The notes under the pieces: model-generated
The model's input: only the letters and a program-made list of their open reading frames with translations
Database searches by the model: none
What the model was told of the DNA's origin: nothing
Position numbers and translations under genes: made by a program
In this document: positions 1 through 9,569 of the stretch, one piece after another
Numbering within the stretch: the first letter of the stretch is position 1
How the letters are laid out: every line of letters begins with the position of its first letter
Assembly: GCA_004151065.3 (NCBI GenBank)
Contig: NWUY0300008018.1
Span: 42,693-58,928, forward strand
From: Larix sibirica
Taxonomy: Eukaryota > Streptophyta > Pinopsida > Pinales > Pinaceae
Length of the DNA: 16,236 nt
Direction: 5' to 3'

Positions 1-181
1 CTTTTTATTATTTGGGTAAACCGTCAAATTTCCAACATTATAGCATATGCCTACAACCATTATTGAATTAATCATATATATCATGGCCATTTATATGTAA
101 AAATTATTCCATTTATCAAATTTCAATCTTCATACTTTCAGCATATATATTCATAATATCATATTAACGACATGCAAATTN

Positions 182-736
182 TTGAATGCTAGAAGAAATC
201 GATATGTAAGTCAATGAAAACTGGAAGCAGAAGGAACTATGAAGAGCGCACAGTGAATGGGATAGGAATATGGCATGGAATATTTCACAAGGAATGAAGA
301 AGTGTGAATGATCAATATGACAGGAACAAAGGATCAAGATATAATAAGTTGGAAACTGCGCAAAAGAGCACGTTCAAGACAACTATAGAGACATTGTTAG
401 ATGTACATATTGTAAGATGATTGAGCTTTGCACGCAAGCAACAACAAAGAAATAGAGCATGAAGACATGGGGATTAATTGAAGCAAGCAATTGTATGAAG
501 GCCAGGGAAAAACCAAAGAGAGGAAAACTGGAAAGTGCGCATGGAAGGAACCTATTTTCCATTGAATTCAGAGGGGGAGAAAGATCATGAAGCATGCATC
601 ATTAATTTACTTGTTGGGCCTTGATCTTGAGATCCAAACTAGGAATTTATATAATACCTTTACATAATTTAAAACATATATAGAATTATTTCCAAGACAT
701 TCAAAGGGTCAAAAATTAGGATATTAGGATATTACA
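182..736 (-). mobile_element. Probable Ty3/gypsy-type LTR fragment (minus strand)
   Basis: Reading the minus strand, the LTR would start TGTAATATCC at 736, directly after a polypurine tract, and continue into AATTTTTGACCC, a typical opening for plant gypsy LTRs. A TATATAAA word lies at 653-646, about 85 bp into it. The other end is not defined because the sequence breaks at N181; no TSD could be found. No protein-coding part of this element is recognisable nearby, so the call rests on terminal signals only. Confidence 0.45.
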
Positions 737-752
737 TCCTCCCCTCCCCCTT
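737..752 (-). other. Polypurine tract of the minus-strand gypsy element
   Basis: The minus strand reads AAGGGGGAGGGGAGGA immediately before the TG of the putative LTR, the position and composition expected for a plus-strand DNA primer. Just upstream (751-779) is an imperfect hairpin with arms AACACC/GGTGTT and TTGG/CCAA. Confidence 0.5.
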
Positions 753-991
753 GGAATAACACCATCCTTGGTGTTCCAATCTTTTCAATGATACTTTATT
801 TTTTCACCTTTCAACTGTACCTACAATATCGTCCTTTTTATTATTTGGGTAAACCGTCAAATTTCCAACATTATAGCATATGCCTACAACCATTATCGAA
901 TTAATCATATATATCATGGCCATTTATAAAATTTCAATCTTCATACTTTCAGCATATATATTCATAATATCATATTAACGACATGCAAATT

Positions 992-2800
992 AGGCCTATA
1001 CTTATCTATATGAGTTGATCCACATGGATACCATAGGCAAGGTTCGACTCATTATCTTCTTTAACACACCCAATATGCATTGATGATCCCAAATTGCATA
1101 TAACATGAATCTCTCACCATAGATTTATTAAAGTTGCATCTTCCTTGTAATCACTCACCCTCTAGGCTCAAACATCCAATTCTCCAGTAAACAGTTTCTT
1201 AGGAAATCCATCATTTTCAAAGGATTTCTTTCATAAGAAGAGTGCAGACTTATAAAGTATTACTTCCAGGGTGTCCCACTAGCTTTCTTCAATAACCATA
1301 GCATAAGGATATCAAGGCATATCATAGGGTTCCAATTCCATCATGGAAACATTCTTCTCGTTTTTTCCCACTTACAATAGTTATCATCCTTACTTACTAG
1401 ACAAATCTATCCTTTCACCTATATCATGTACATATGATGACCACCCCAGATAGGGAGATTGACATGACAAAGTATATAAACAGGGCACATGGCATGTCCC
1501 AAAGGAAGGACGAGAATGCTACCACTTGTCCGTCCCTTCTTTGAAAGGATTGCCACTAGCTATCCCTTTATGAATACTTCACTTCCCCGTACAATGAAGA
1601 CTGTGACTAGGCATTAGAGCTAAGGTGGTTTCAGAAAATCTTGGAAACGAAGAACAATATCTAGTATTGGTACACTAGTAATCATGGAAACTTATGGCAT
1701 TGTTTAAAGCATGAGTATATCTTCGAAGGAAATTTAATTCAAAATAATGTCATTGTTGGTCGAGTAGATGAGCATGAAATAATAATCCCACGCTCCCACT
1801 GTGATGATAATAACAGGTAGAAGGATCCAAAGGAAATATCAAGTAGTAACGAGGACGAGTCTTCTCTAAGCAGGTATTCTTTAGGGCCATTTGTTTTAAA
1901 GCTCATCTCTTTGGTTAATTTTTGTTTCCCCCTCTAGGTCTCTGTAAGAGTCATTGGTTTTGTAAGCTTGTCTCAGGGTTTCTTCCTCCCATTCCCTATT
2001 CTTGTAAATGACATGCCCCGTGTGTTTATTCCTCCCTCTCTAATCCTTTTTTATACCCGCCTATTCATAGGTTTACCCTCAGACTTGGTTCTTGGGCATC
2101 AGGTCCTTATTGGTCCTTAGTACGTGGATTCCTCTAGTCTATCAATTTTTTTTAGCACTCCCTATCCAAATCCCTTTGAGTTCACTGGCACCATGCATTA
2201 TGCCCCTATTTCCCATGAACCTTGCAAAGGAAAAGCTCCAGTCTTTGATCTTAGGCTCAAGCAAGAGATTGAAGCAAATCAATCTCATTATCTGTGACTT
2301 ACCTCGGCCATAATTAAAAGGAAAATTTCATAAATGGAAGAGGACATATTGCTAGAGAATAGATGCACCCTGAAGGAGGATATTATGGAGAATGTGGAGG
2401 GATACACCCAGGACCCTGGAAACACCAAATCCATAGACACCAAATTCTATAAAATTGTAGTGTTAAAATGGAAACTCAAATATTTGTTAAGAAAAATCTA
2501 CTGGATACTGAGGAGGAAAGGAATGGCCTCATCCTGATGACAAAGAAAGTAATTTATCATAACCATAAGATACTACCTCAGAACCACAAGATGGAAAGAA
2601 AGCTGAACCATCTTTACAAAGCAATTACATGATTGGACATGCCTCCGGATGAGCAATAGGTTGCTCAGGCGAGCCAAGTTCCAGTTAATACCACTCTAAA
2701 TGATAGAGACAAGAAGCAAATTTAGGTTCCTGAATCTACGTTTTTTTTTAATTTTTGAATAGATATGCAAATGCCAAGGTTTTGCAGAACATAAATCATG
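992..2800. other. Unassigned sequence, no supportable gene
   Basis: Roughly 1.8 kb with short open frames only (73 codons at 2092-2313 and 67 codons at 2334-2537, plus strand), neither with a recognisable motif or splice-consistent neighbour. It may be decayed internal sequence of the adjoining gypsy element, but no protease, RT, RNase H or integrase trace could be read on either strand. Confidence 0.5.
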
Positions 2801-3616
2801 TAGATAATGTTTGTTTAAATTTCCTCAGCATTATCAGTAAGACATATAGAGGAAAAATTGATAAACTTTGGTTTAACATTTGGGCTAGAGTTCCTTCGGG
2901 CTGACCAAACATTAAATTTTGACTATATGTATTTCCTTTATATATATATGAATAGAACATAATCCTATCTACCTTACAAAAAAAATTGTACATACAATTA
3001 CCATGAAATATTATTACCAAGATTTCAATCATAAATTTAATTTCATGTCTTATAGAAATAAGTTTTCACAACTATGAGATTCTTTTCATAATGATTTCCC
3101 CTTGTAGTAGTATTCATCAGTTTTCATTATGTGCTTGTATTTATTTTCACATCCAAGATAATTCTACCTACAATTTTTTCCTTCTTGACAAAGCTTGTAT
3201 TTTAGCCAAACAAACGATGAGTAATCATGTATAAATATTTCATTTCAATTTAGATAACCACATTCAAAATGATCTTAAATTATAACACATTAACAGTTCA
3301 ATATAATTTTTTTTTAGATATTTAATCCATGTCTCTTGTTCCCTCAACAAAAATATCACTGGGAATTGTAGAGGGGGGTTTCCAAAACACTATCTTTAGA
3401 AGAGTGTTGAATCTTAATGTTGACCTTATCTAATCAACAATCTATTTGAAAAAATTAGATAATTTGATTTCATTGGCTTTCATGTTAGCATACATCAAAC
3501 ATATTTGTTTACCCTAAAATATATATTAACTTGATTGACATTTAAATGATGATGCAACTTCAATTCTCCTCATGTAAATTCAATTTTGGATGAATATCAC
3601 AAAACTTGAAGGTATT
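2801..3616. other. AT-rich intergenic sequence
   Basis: Strongly AT-rich with homopolymer T and A runs and a short TATATATATG stretch near 2941-2950. No gene, RNA or transposon terminus was seen. Confidence 0.6.
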
Positions 3617-3920
3617 AATCCATTGGATATCAATACTTCTTTGAGCAATTTCTTTTCTTATGGAGAAAATCAAATTCATGCTCGCAATACTACACAGTAT
3701 GAATCCTTAAAATTCCCAATCCTAATATTTTACTATAGATACTCATAGTTGTTATTTCTGGTTGCAGATCAATCCATTGGGTATCAATACTTGAGTAATT
3801 TATATTTCTCATGGATAAAATCAAATTCATTCTTACAATACTACAAACTATGAATCCTTGAAATGCCTAGTCCTAATATTTTCATATAGATACTCATTTG
3901 TTATTTCTATTTACAAATTA
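3617..3920. repeat. Diverged 154-bp tandem duplication
   Basis: Copies at 3617-3770 and 3771 to about 3920 both begin AATCCATTGG and share ATCAATACTT, AAAATCAAATTCAT, TATGAATCCTT, CCTAATATTTT and TAGATACTCAT in the same order. Several substitutions and small indels separate them, so this is an old duplication. No coding potential. Confidence 0.85.
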
Positions 3921-4869
3921 AGGTTAAGTTGCATGAATGATACTTGTGAGTTAGGGGATACAATGCTATGCTAAAGAGGTGGAATGGAAAGCCATTCTTG
4001 GTTTCCCATAGTTTAGGAGGATTTTGGGTTTCTCTATTTTTTTAACATCAACCTCTATCATGGTAGTATAAATACATCCAAAACTTCATTCCCATTACTA
4101 CAAAATGGTAAGAAACATTGCATGGCATGAGGTCATTTTTATTTAGGTATTGTTTGAGGACTCCTCCAGTAAATCCCATGAGAATTGAAAATTCAACCAT
4201 AGACATATGAGAGAAAATGACTCTTATTAGTGCTTGAATGTTTGGAAAAAATATCTATTGTTGTTACCTAGCATAAAAGTAATTTAGTTTCAAACCTGCT
4301 AGCTTAACATGGCACCAAACACACTATCAGTCATTCTCCTTGGGCCCATCCATATCCTAGAACTATAAGCTTGGTTCTATACCAATTCGTAATTTGTAAT
4401 GTCTTCATATGTAAAGTATCATTCTTGAAATGAGAGAGAAAACATAAATCATAATAAGATATTTTTTCATGTCTCACAAAGTTGATATTCTAAATAAAAT
4501 GGAAAGCAATGAAACATCAACTGATTTCTTCTAAATATCAGCTCATAAAATAATTATGCAACCAACCATCCTTATAAAGAATGATAAACCAATTATATCT
4601 AATCAAAATTATTCTATGTAGCATGATTCTTTTCCTTTCTTAACTGCAGGGAGCCAAATGTACACATCCCATTTCAATCCTGGCCCTTTTTTAAGTGTAT
4701 TTTTTATTAATTTATCTGCCTCACAAGTGATCAACTTCGTATTCATATGATTGTGTATTCTAGCTTAAAACATAACCTAATTCATCCCAACTTCAATAGG
4801 TGATGGATAACATCCAACGATATGTTAGCATGATCTAGAATATATAGCTACAACTAAATATAGAGACTT
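3921..4869. other. AT-rich sequence, no gene seen
   Basis: No open frame with a recognisable motif on either strand. It forms the left flank of the copia-type LTR. No polypurine tract or primer-binding site could be recognised next to that LTR, so the element's internal part is either missing or too decayed to see. Confidence 0.5.
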
Positions 4870-5016
4870 GGCAATGTGCAAGAGGATCGGGAGAAAAAAG
4901 TGGTTGGAAAGATATGCACGTCCCAAAAGTGTTCAAGACCCACCAATCGAAAGAAGTATACAAGTATCAGAATCACGCAAGTGTCCCAGAAGCAAGAAGT
5001 GGTCGGAGAAGTCAAG

Positions 5017-5190
5017 TGTGCAAGACCCATAAGTGATGGTACTTCAAGGGTGCAAGACCGTGGCAATACCCCACACAAAGTGCTTACCAAGTATGCGCAA
5101 GACCCACAAGTGATGGCACTTCAAGGGTGGAATACCCCACACGAAGTGGTTACCAAATATGTGCAAAACCCACAAGGGATGACACCTCAG
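5017..5190 (+). repeat. U3-type tandem repeats in the copia LTR
   Basis: Two and a half copies of a 66-77-bp unit start near 5020, 5097 and 5163. Each begins GTGCAAGACCCA or similar, then AAGTGATGGNACTTCAAGGG and AATACCCCACAC. The first copy has 11 extra bases, itself a partial repeat of the GTGCAAGACC word. They lie 100-280 bp upstream of the TATA box, where LTR enhancers often sit. Confidence 0.75.
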
Positions 5191-5297
5191 TTGCGCAGAT
5201 CAGGACAAGTGGAGGATGCAGAAGTCATCTTGGCCATGAAGCAAGGAAGAAGAGATGCCACGACTAAATTGTGGACATATGGTCTACGCAAGCCAAG

Positions 5298-5305
5298 TAT
5301 AAATA
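5298..5305 (+). promoter_or_regulatory. TATA box of the copia LTR
   Basis: TATAAATA in the context AAGTATAAATAAGAA, downstream of the U3 repeats and about 1 kb from the LTR 3' end. Two other LTR promoters in the window (8124 and 16062) carry the same GTATAAATAA word on the same strand. Confidence 0.5.
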
Positions 5306-6302
5306 AGAATTTGAGTTAGAGAGTGAAAGTAAGCTTGAAGATGCGATAGTGGTAGTGATTTGATTTGGAAAGCTTCGAATTATTGGGGTATCAATGGCTC
5401 GTTGAAGTAGAAAAACATAATCTAGAAGAAGATCCATATGCACAGAATGCAACACAACAGATGATGCGTGAAATGATGGGCCAAGTGAATAAGAACATAA
5501 AGACAATATCGCATATGGTACGCAGAAAGTCACAGATTATCTACGACAGATGCACCAAGACATAAGTGTTGCATAGTGGAGGGTGCACAAAATTACATGA
5601 GTGATCTGATACAGATGTGTGAATTCAAAACAACAACACATCATAGGATGCATAGTATTAGTTGAGTATACATATGCGCAAAAATAGAACGGTATGTTGA
5701 ACCAATGCGTAAATTGCAAAATGTCATCAAGTATGAGATCAAGTATGTAATTTTGATGTATTGAAGTAAAGTACGTGATAAAGTTTGGTGTTTGCAAGAT
5801 CTCAGTATATAGAAGTTACTCACAACGATATAAACCGCGGTTAATCTGAAGAGTTCACTGATCAATAGAACAATAAAGAAGTATTTTCTACAATCATATC
5901 AGGGTGGAAGGATGGGGAAAGGAACAGGCATTCAATTCATCCTTCTAGTTAGAGCTGGTAAATCAGGGAGTTGGAGCTTCCTTTCAGTTGGTGACGATAA
6001 AACCTAAAGGGTTGTAGCCTCCTTTCAGTTATAGTTGGAGAACCTTGGAGATTGGTGTCTTCTACTTGATGTAAACATTATGGTTTTATCAATATAATCT
6101 ACTGAGTTTCCATATATATCTTGTGTACTCTCTTTGATGATGATGTTTATCTTGCTGTGTATACATTGATGATCATGTTGCAAAATTGATGAAGTTAATT
6201 GGTTGATGAAAGCTAACAATTAAGAAAGGAAAAATTATAAATTGTGTGGATAGTCAATACTGATTCACCCCCCCCTCTCATAGTATCCCTGGTTGTTCCA
6301 AC

Positions 6303-7060
6303 ACTTACTTGCATCACCATTATGTCAAAGTCTCCATTGCCTTGTAGCACCTTTGTGCCCATTTGTCTTGCTAATTCCAAGACCAATAACAACGCTTCAT
6401 ATTTTGCATTGTTATTAGTGCAATCAAACTCTAACCTATAAGAGAAGAATGTGGCATGCCTTGAGGAGATGTGAATGTGGCACCTGTTCCTGCACCTGTC
6501 CTGGATTGAGCCCCATTAAAGTGCATCCTCTAGATGGTCCCATTTCCTGTCAGGCGCATCCACCAAAGGTAGGAGCATGGATTGTGCAATGATAGCATAA
6601 TTTCCAAAATCATCTTCTACAACACGAGCTCATTCATTCAAATCCTTCGACTCTTCAACATTATATTTCATCGTTGGCTCCCTGTATAGTGTGACGTGTT
6701 TTCATATGTGGGTATGGTGGCATAAGAGAAGTCCATATGAATGCTTACATCCAAGTTAGCAGCCCATTTTCTAGATAACAACATAGCCCATACATCTGGG
6801 ACATCAAATAACCACTATGCCCATCAAAAGAGAGATGATTGGATAAACAACCAATTTAACCTAGAGATCTTTAATCAAACCACACACCTTGATCTCTCTT
6901 GTATCCATGGCAAATAAATTTTTATATAGTCATGTAGTTTCAAGCCCTAATTGATTCATGACCTTTAAAGACATAACACTTGTAGAAGCTCACGAGTTTA
7001 GCATGCAATTCTGAAGTAACATATCATTCACGACCAATGTGATATAAAAGGGAGAGTCAC
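6303..7060 (-). pseudogene. Ty3/gypsy polyprotein relic: aspartic protease, linker, RNase H
   Basis: Decayed minus-strand reading in several frames. Protease part, about 7055-6690: FYITLVVNDMLLQNCML, then the active-site motif now read as NS*ASTSVM (family DSGAS), then NQLGLETT, AMDTREIKVCGLIKDL and, after a frame change, LLSRKWAANL and DFSYATIPT. Linker, about 6685-6530: YREPTMKYNVEES and VEDDFGNYAIIAQS. RNase H part, 6526-6303: MHFNGAQSRTGAGTGA, a frameshift near 6451, then YRLEFDCTNNNAKYEALL and LELARQMGTKVL. The RNase H resembles the archaeal-like type of Tat-lineage elements (DGA..GAG, TNN.AEYEAL). No RT is found between protease and RNase H. Nonsense codons, frameshifts and loss of the catalytic Asp make it inactive. 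The copia LTR cuts it at 6303. Confidence 0.8.
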
Positions 7061-7357
7061 TACCATTTCTTTAACCTTGATTTAATCCTTGAATTGAAAC
7101 CAATTTTTTCTTTTAACTTTCATTCATTTCCTTGAAATCATTTTTTTTTTACTTTTCCCTTTGTGACAAGATCTTTGTTAGTTTTGTACCTAGGGAAGTG
7201 TTCCCCTAGTGACTTTTTGCCTAAGTCACTTAGAAGGGGGAAAAAGGTGACCCTCACATTAAATGACTTGAGAAAAGCATTTAATGAGACTTTATAAACT
7301 CAAAGTCACTTTTTGATAAATTTAAGTGGGTGAGGGAAATTAATATTTATGAAAAGT
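7061..7357 (+). mobile_element. LTR-like (U3) sequence, broken at N7358
   Basis: The words AAGTCACTTAGAAGGGGG, AAATGACTTGAGAAAAGCA and CTCAAAGTCACTTTTTG look like the U3 of conifer gypsy LTRs, and an imperfect inverted pair CCTAGGGAA/TTCCCCTAG lies near 7189-7209. It may be the left part of the LTR whose promoter lies at 8124, split by the intervening CACTA fragment. This rests on general resemblance only. Confidence 0.3.
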
Positions 7358-7374
7358 NAGAAATAGAATTCAAC

Positions 7375-7680
7375 TCACTTTAGTAGGGTAGTAAATCCTT
7401 TGTCTGACCAAACAAATAATGACGTGATTTCTAATAATATTAATGTGCATGTAAGTTTTGATGTTCTAAATGCACCTGATTTAAACATGGGTGTCTTTGC
7501 TACTTGCTTGATTGAGTAACTAAGGTTATTATCATCAAGATTAATTTGGTGGTATTTTTCCCCTCTATCATCATTATTGTCAACTATAGGATCATTATCC
7601 TCATCATTATTTCCATCCCCAAAGAAACATGTGAGCATTTCATTCAATCCTTCTTCATGCAATGCATTTTCACCATCATC
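7375..7680 (-). pseudogene. CACTA (En/Spm) TNP2-like transposase fragment
   Basis: The minus strand reads HEEGLNEMLTCFFGDGNND, then an acidic stretch, EKYHQINLDDNN, AKTPMFKSGAFRTSKLT and WSDKGFTTLLK. This order matches the N-terminal transposase-associated part of plant TNP2 proteins, where an acidic region precedes a WS(N/D)KSFT.LL motif. The frame extends upstream of 7662 through DGENAL without a start ATG, and stops at 7375. Only about 100 residues remain, with no DDE domain, so this is a dead fragment. No CACTA terminal repeat was seen. Confidence 0.6.
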
Positions 7681-7689
7681 TGTTGAATA

Positions 7690-8350
7690 AGGTTGTCATT
7701 GATGTCAAAATCCAAGCATAAGTATATATAACTCCAAACTGGTCCCTTTAAAGTGTAGATGTTAAGCATGGCCCTCACGGGATGAGATAACATGTGGTTT
7801 TATCCACATGCCAAATTGAGTGGTACACAAATGAAGCAAGTCCCTAAATCCATGGAAGATGCCCCTAAAGAGATGATGATGTGTCGACATAACCATGATG
7901 AAGCGAAAATGGAAGAATCCCTAAAGCCCCTTGACGAAGACATGAAGCCCCTAAAGCAATGGAGATATGTCCATTTTGAATTCCCTAATGAGGTCATCAA
8001 GTGGTAAAGAAGACAAGTCAAATCCCATTGAACCATTAAAGAATCCCCTAAAAATGTTGAAGGGAAAATTAATGATAAGTTATAGGCTGGCCCTAAAGTG
8101 AACTAAAAGTGACCTTGCACTTGTATAAATAAAAGTTGAAACATTTCATTTCATTTATCCAAGTTCAATAAATCTCATGTGCAAGTACAAGAGAAGAATA
8201 ACGAAGGTACAAGAGGAGGATCTTGTGAAGAGGTTTATGGATGATATTTGGTTTTCTCTCTTATCTCTTTATCTTGGCAAATGTATGAACTAAGGTTTCT
8301 CTTGTGAAAGGTGCAAGTTTCTCATGGACTAGGGTTCATCTTGTGATCTT
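7690..8350 (+). mobile_element. Gypsy-type LTR promoter/leader region
   Basis: A TATA box (TATAAATA, 8124-8131) follows AAGTGACCTTGCACTTG and precedes a C/T-rich leader with ATTTCATTTCATTTATCC and AATAAA (about 8169-8174). The leader ends CTTGTGATCTT at 8350, against the NN gap. The LTR at the right end of the window has the same layout and the same 11-base word at 16194-16204. The upstream part (7792-8100) contains scattered CCCTAAA words. The open frame at 7792-8007 has no recognisable motif and is not called as a gene. Confidence 0.45.
8124..8131 (+). promoter_or_regulatory. TATA box of the gypsy-type LTR
   Basis: TATAAATA in the context TTGTATAAATAAAAG, followed about 25 bp on by a T/C-rich leader, as in plant LTR promoters. 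Confidence 0.5.
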
Positions 8351-8352
8351 NN

Positions 8353-8557
8353 TGTCAAAACTGAACAGCCATGTCCAGAACATCCCCGGGATCTTCCTGA
8401 AATCTGCCCAGAACATCTTGGGTATGGCCAACAAGTGATTTTGCAGTTACAGTTTAATGATATCATCCTATCATCAATGTCCATTGTCAAAACTGAACAG
8501 CCATGTCCAGAACATCCCTGAAATCTGCCCAGAACATCTTGGGTATGGCCAGCAAGT
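8353..8557. repeat. Direct repeat, about 132-bp spacing, next to the NN gap
   Basis: Copies at 8353-8436 and 8485-8557 both begin TGTCAAAACTGAACAGCC and include CCCAGAACATCTTGGG and TATGGCCA(A/G)CAAGT. Copy 1 has 11 extra bases around CCCGGGATCTT. Copy 1 starts directly after NN, so its left end may be truncated by the assembly gap. Confidence 0.9.
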
Positions 8558-8670
8558 CTCCATATCCCTGACACAGCCCCCAACAGTTATGGAATGTCCT
8601 AGGTGTCCGAGTCCCCAAAACACTGGAACAGCGGATACGAGGGTCTTTTTGTGGGAGACACATTCCCCTG

Positions 8671-8736
8671 CAACACAGGCTTCCAATGACATAGACAAAC
8701 CATCAACACAGGCTTCCAATGACATAGACAAACCAT
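8671..8736. repeat. Perfect 33-bp tandem duplication
   Basis: Copies 8671-8703 and 8704-8736 are identical, each beginning CAACACAGGCTTCC and ending GACAAACCAT. In the one long plus-strand frame here (8457-8744) the unit translates as an 11-residue repeat, QASNDIDKPST. That frame resembles no known protein and overlaps the direct repeat to its left. Confidence 0.95.
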
Positions 8737-8935
8737 CATGCTGATCAATTTTTTTAGTTCAATCATCAATGTCATTAATCACATTACATGTCCGGCATAT
8801 TAAATATTGATCATCAAAACTTCAGTGCTTAAACACTGGTTACAAGAAATGAAGGCTTTTCAAATATGGGAAATGGAATAAATCTAAAGCCTTCGCCGGA
8901 TATAAGTGTTCCCAAGGGTGGGTCTAATCAATCTG

Positions 8936-9180
8936 AGGTTAATTCCTGCCTACTTCCATATCATGGAAAGCAGCTTTGTTAGGGATAAACTACCATGGAA
9001 TGTGATCTGTAATCGATATGAGGTTGATTCCTGCCTACTTCCATATCATGGAAAGCAGATTTGTTAGGGGATAAACTACCATGGGATGTGGAGCGATCTA
9101 AGCCTTCAGGTTAATTCCTGCCCACTTCCATATCATTGAAAGCAGCTTTGTTAGGGGATAAACTACCATGGGATGTGGAG
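8936..9180. repeat. Three tandem copies of an about 86-bp unit
   Basis: Units start with AGGTT at 8936, 9021 and 9108 (spacings 85 and 87). Shared core words: ATTCCTGCC, ACTTCCATATCAT, GAAAGCAG, TTTGTTAGGG, ATAAACTACCATGG. The spacer between copies varies most. The array has the form of a short minisatellite; no coding frame runs through it. Confidence 0.92.
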
Positions 9181-9273
9181 TTTCCAGCTTTATTGAAACT
9201 AATAAATGCAGAAGTTATTTTTTCATTTGGAAGAAAAGGAACGATGCCTTAAAATCATACATGGCCTGTATAT

Positions 9274-9569
9274 GCAGATTCTCATACAAGTGCAAAAGGT
9301 AGAGATGGATATGACCTACTTATGGCATCCTTGGCACTATGATCCACGTGGAGCCTCTCCAATAAACTGAGTTTGGTCACAGCAGTCACAAGGGTGGCCA
9401 CGAGACATCAAGCGGGCTGAGCAGATTCTCATACAAGTGCAAAAGGTAGAGATGGATATGACCTACCTATGGCATCCTTGTGCACTATGATCCACTTGGA
9501 GCCTCTCCAATGCACTGAGTTTGGTCACAGCAGTCACAAGGGTGGCCACAGCATCAAGCGGGCTCAGCA
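9274..9569. repeat. 147-bp tandem duplication
   Basis: Copy 1 at 9274-9420 and copy 2 at 9421 to about 9569. Both begin GCAGATTCTCATACAAGTGC and share GGTAGAGATGGATATGACC, GGAGCCTCTCCAAT and GTCACAAGGGTGGCCAC. A few substitutions and 1-4-base indels separate them. Copy 2 runs into the open frame at 9469-9708. Confidence 0.93.

Larger units (their letters stand above)
1..991. repeat. Long direct repeat, 1-180 and 834-991, flanking an N
   Basis: The sequence at 1-180 recurs at 834-991 with one substitution in the early part and a 22-bp difference: copy A carries an extra segment bounded by two CCATTTAT words, copy B has a single CCATTTAT. A ends exactly at N181, whereas B continues into AGGCCTATAC. 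This is either a recent duplication or a draft-assembly duplication at the N. Confidence 0.9.
4870..6303 (+). mobile_element. Ty1/copia-type LTR (plus strand, 3' end precise, left end uncertain)
   Basis: The right end carries the signature of plant copia LTRs: GATTCACCCCCCCCTCTCA (6262-6280), then GGTTGTTCCAACA ending at 6303. Upstream is a degenerate version of the usual leader (GGTTTTATC, GAGTTTCCATATATATC, TTGTGTACTC near 6080-6130). A TATA box at 5298 and tandem repeats at 5017-5190 fit a U3 region, so the LTR would be about 1.4 kb. After 6303 the sequence switches at once to gypsy RNase H code, with no tRNA-iMet primer site, so this is a 3' LTR or solo-LTR remnant. The left boundary is unknown and no matching TSD was found. 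Confidence 0.6.

Noticed and set aside
1041-1050. GGTTCGACTC, like a tRNA B box
   Set aside because: The flanks cannot form a T-arm stem, and no A box or acceptor stem is found at the right distance.
4823-4828. TGTTAG as the left end of the copia LTR
   Set aside because: It would pair roughly with the CCAACA end, but there is no polypurine tract before it and the flanking bases (CGATA against CTTAC) do not form a TSD.
4876-5319. 147-codon open frame on the plus strand
   Set aside because: It is made of the U3 tandem repeats of an LTR, stops just past the TATA box, and has no family motif.
5603-5614. Possible minus-strand primer-binding site (TGTATCAGATC, like TGGTATCAGAGC)
   Set aside because: Too many mismatches, and the LTR landmarks (TATA, leader, CACCCCCC end) read on the plus strand.
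7840-8100. Scattered CCCTAAA words, as in plant telomere repeats
   Set aside because: They are separated by unrelated sequence at irregular distance, not a tandem array.
8329-8744. Open frames on both strands over the direct repeats
   Set aside because: Their length comes from duplicated DNA next to an NN gap; neither translation has a recognisable domain.
8353-9180. Repeat cluster considered as a CRISPR-like array
   Set aside because: Units are long, of different families, and lack constant short repeats with unique spacers; the organism is a plant.
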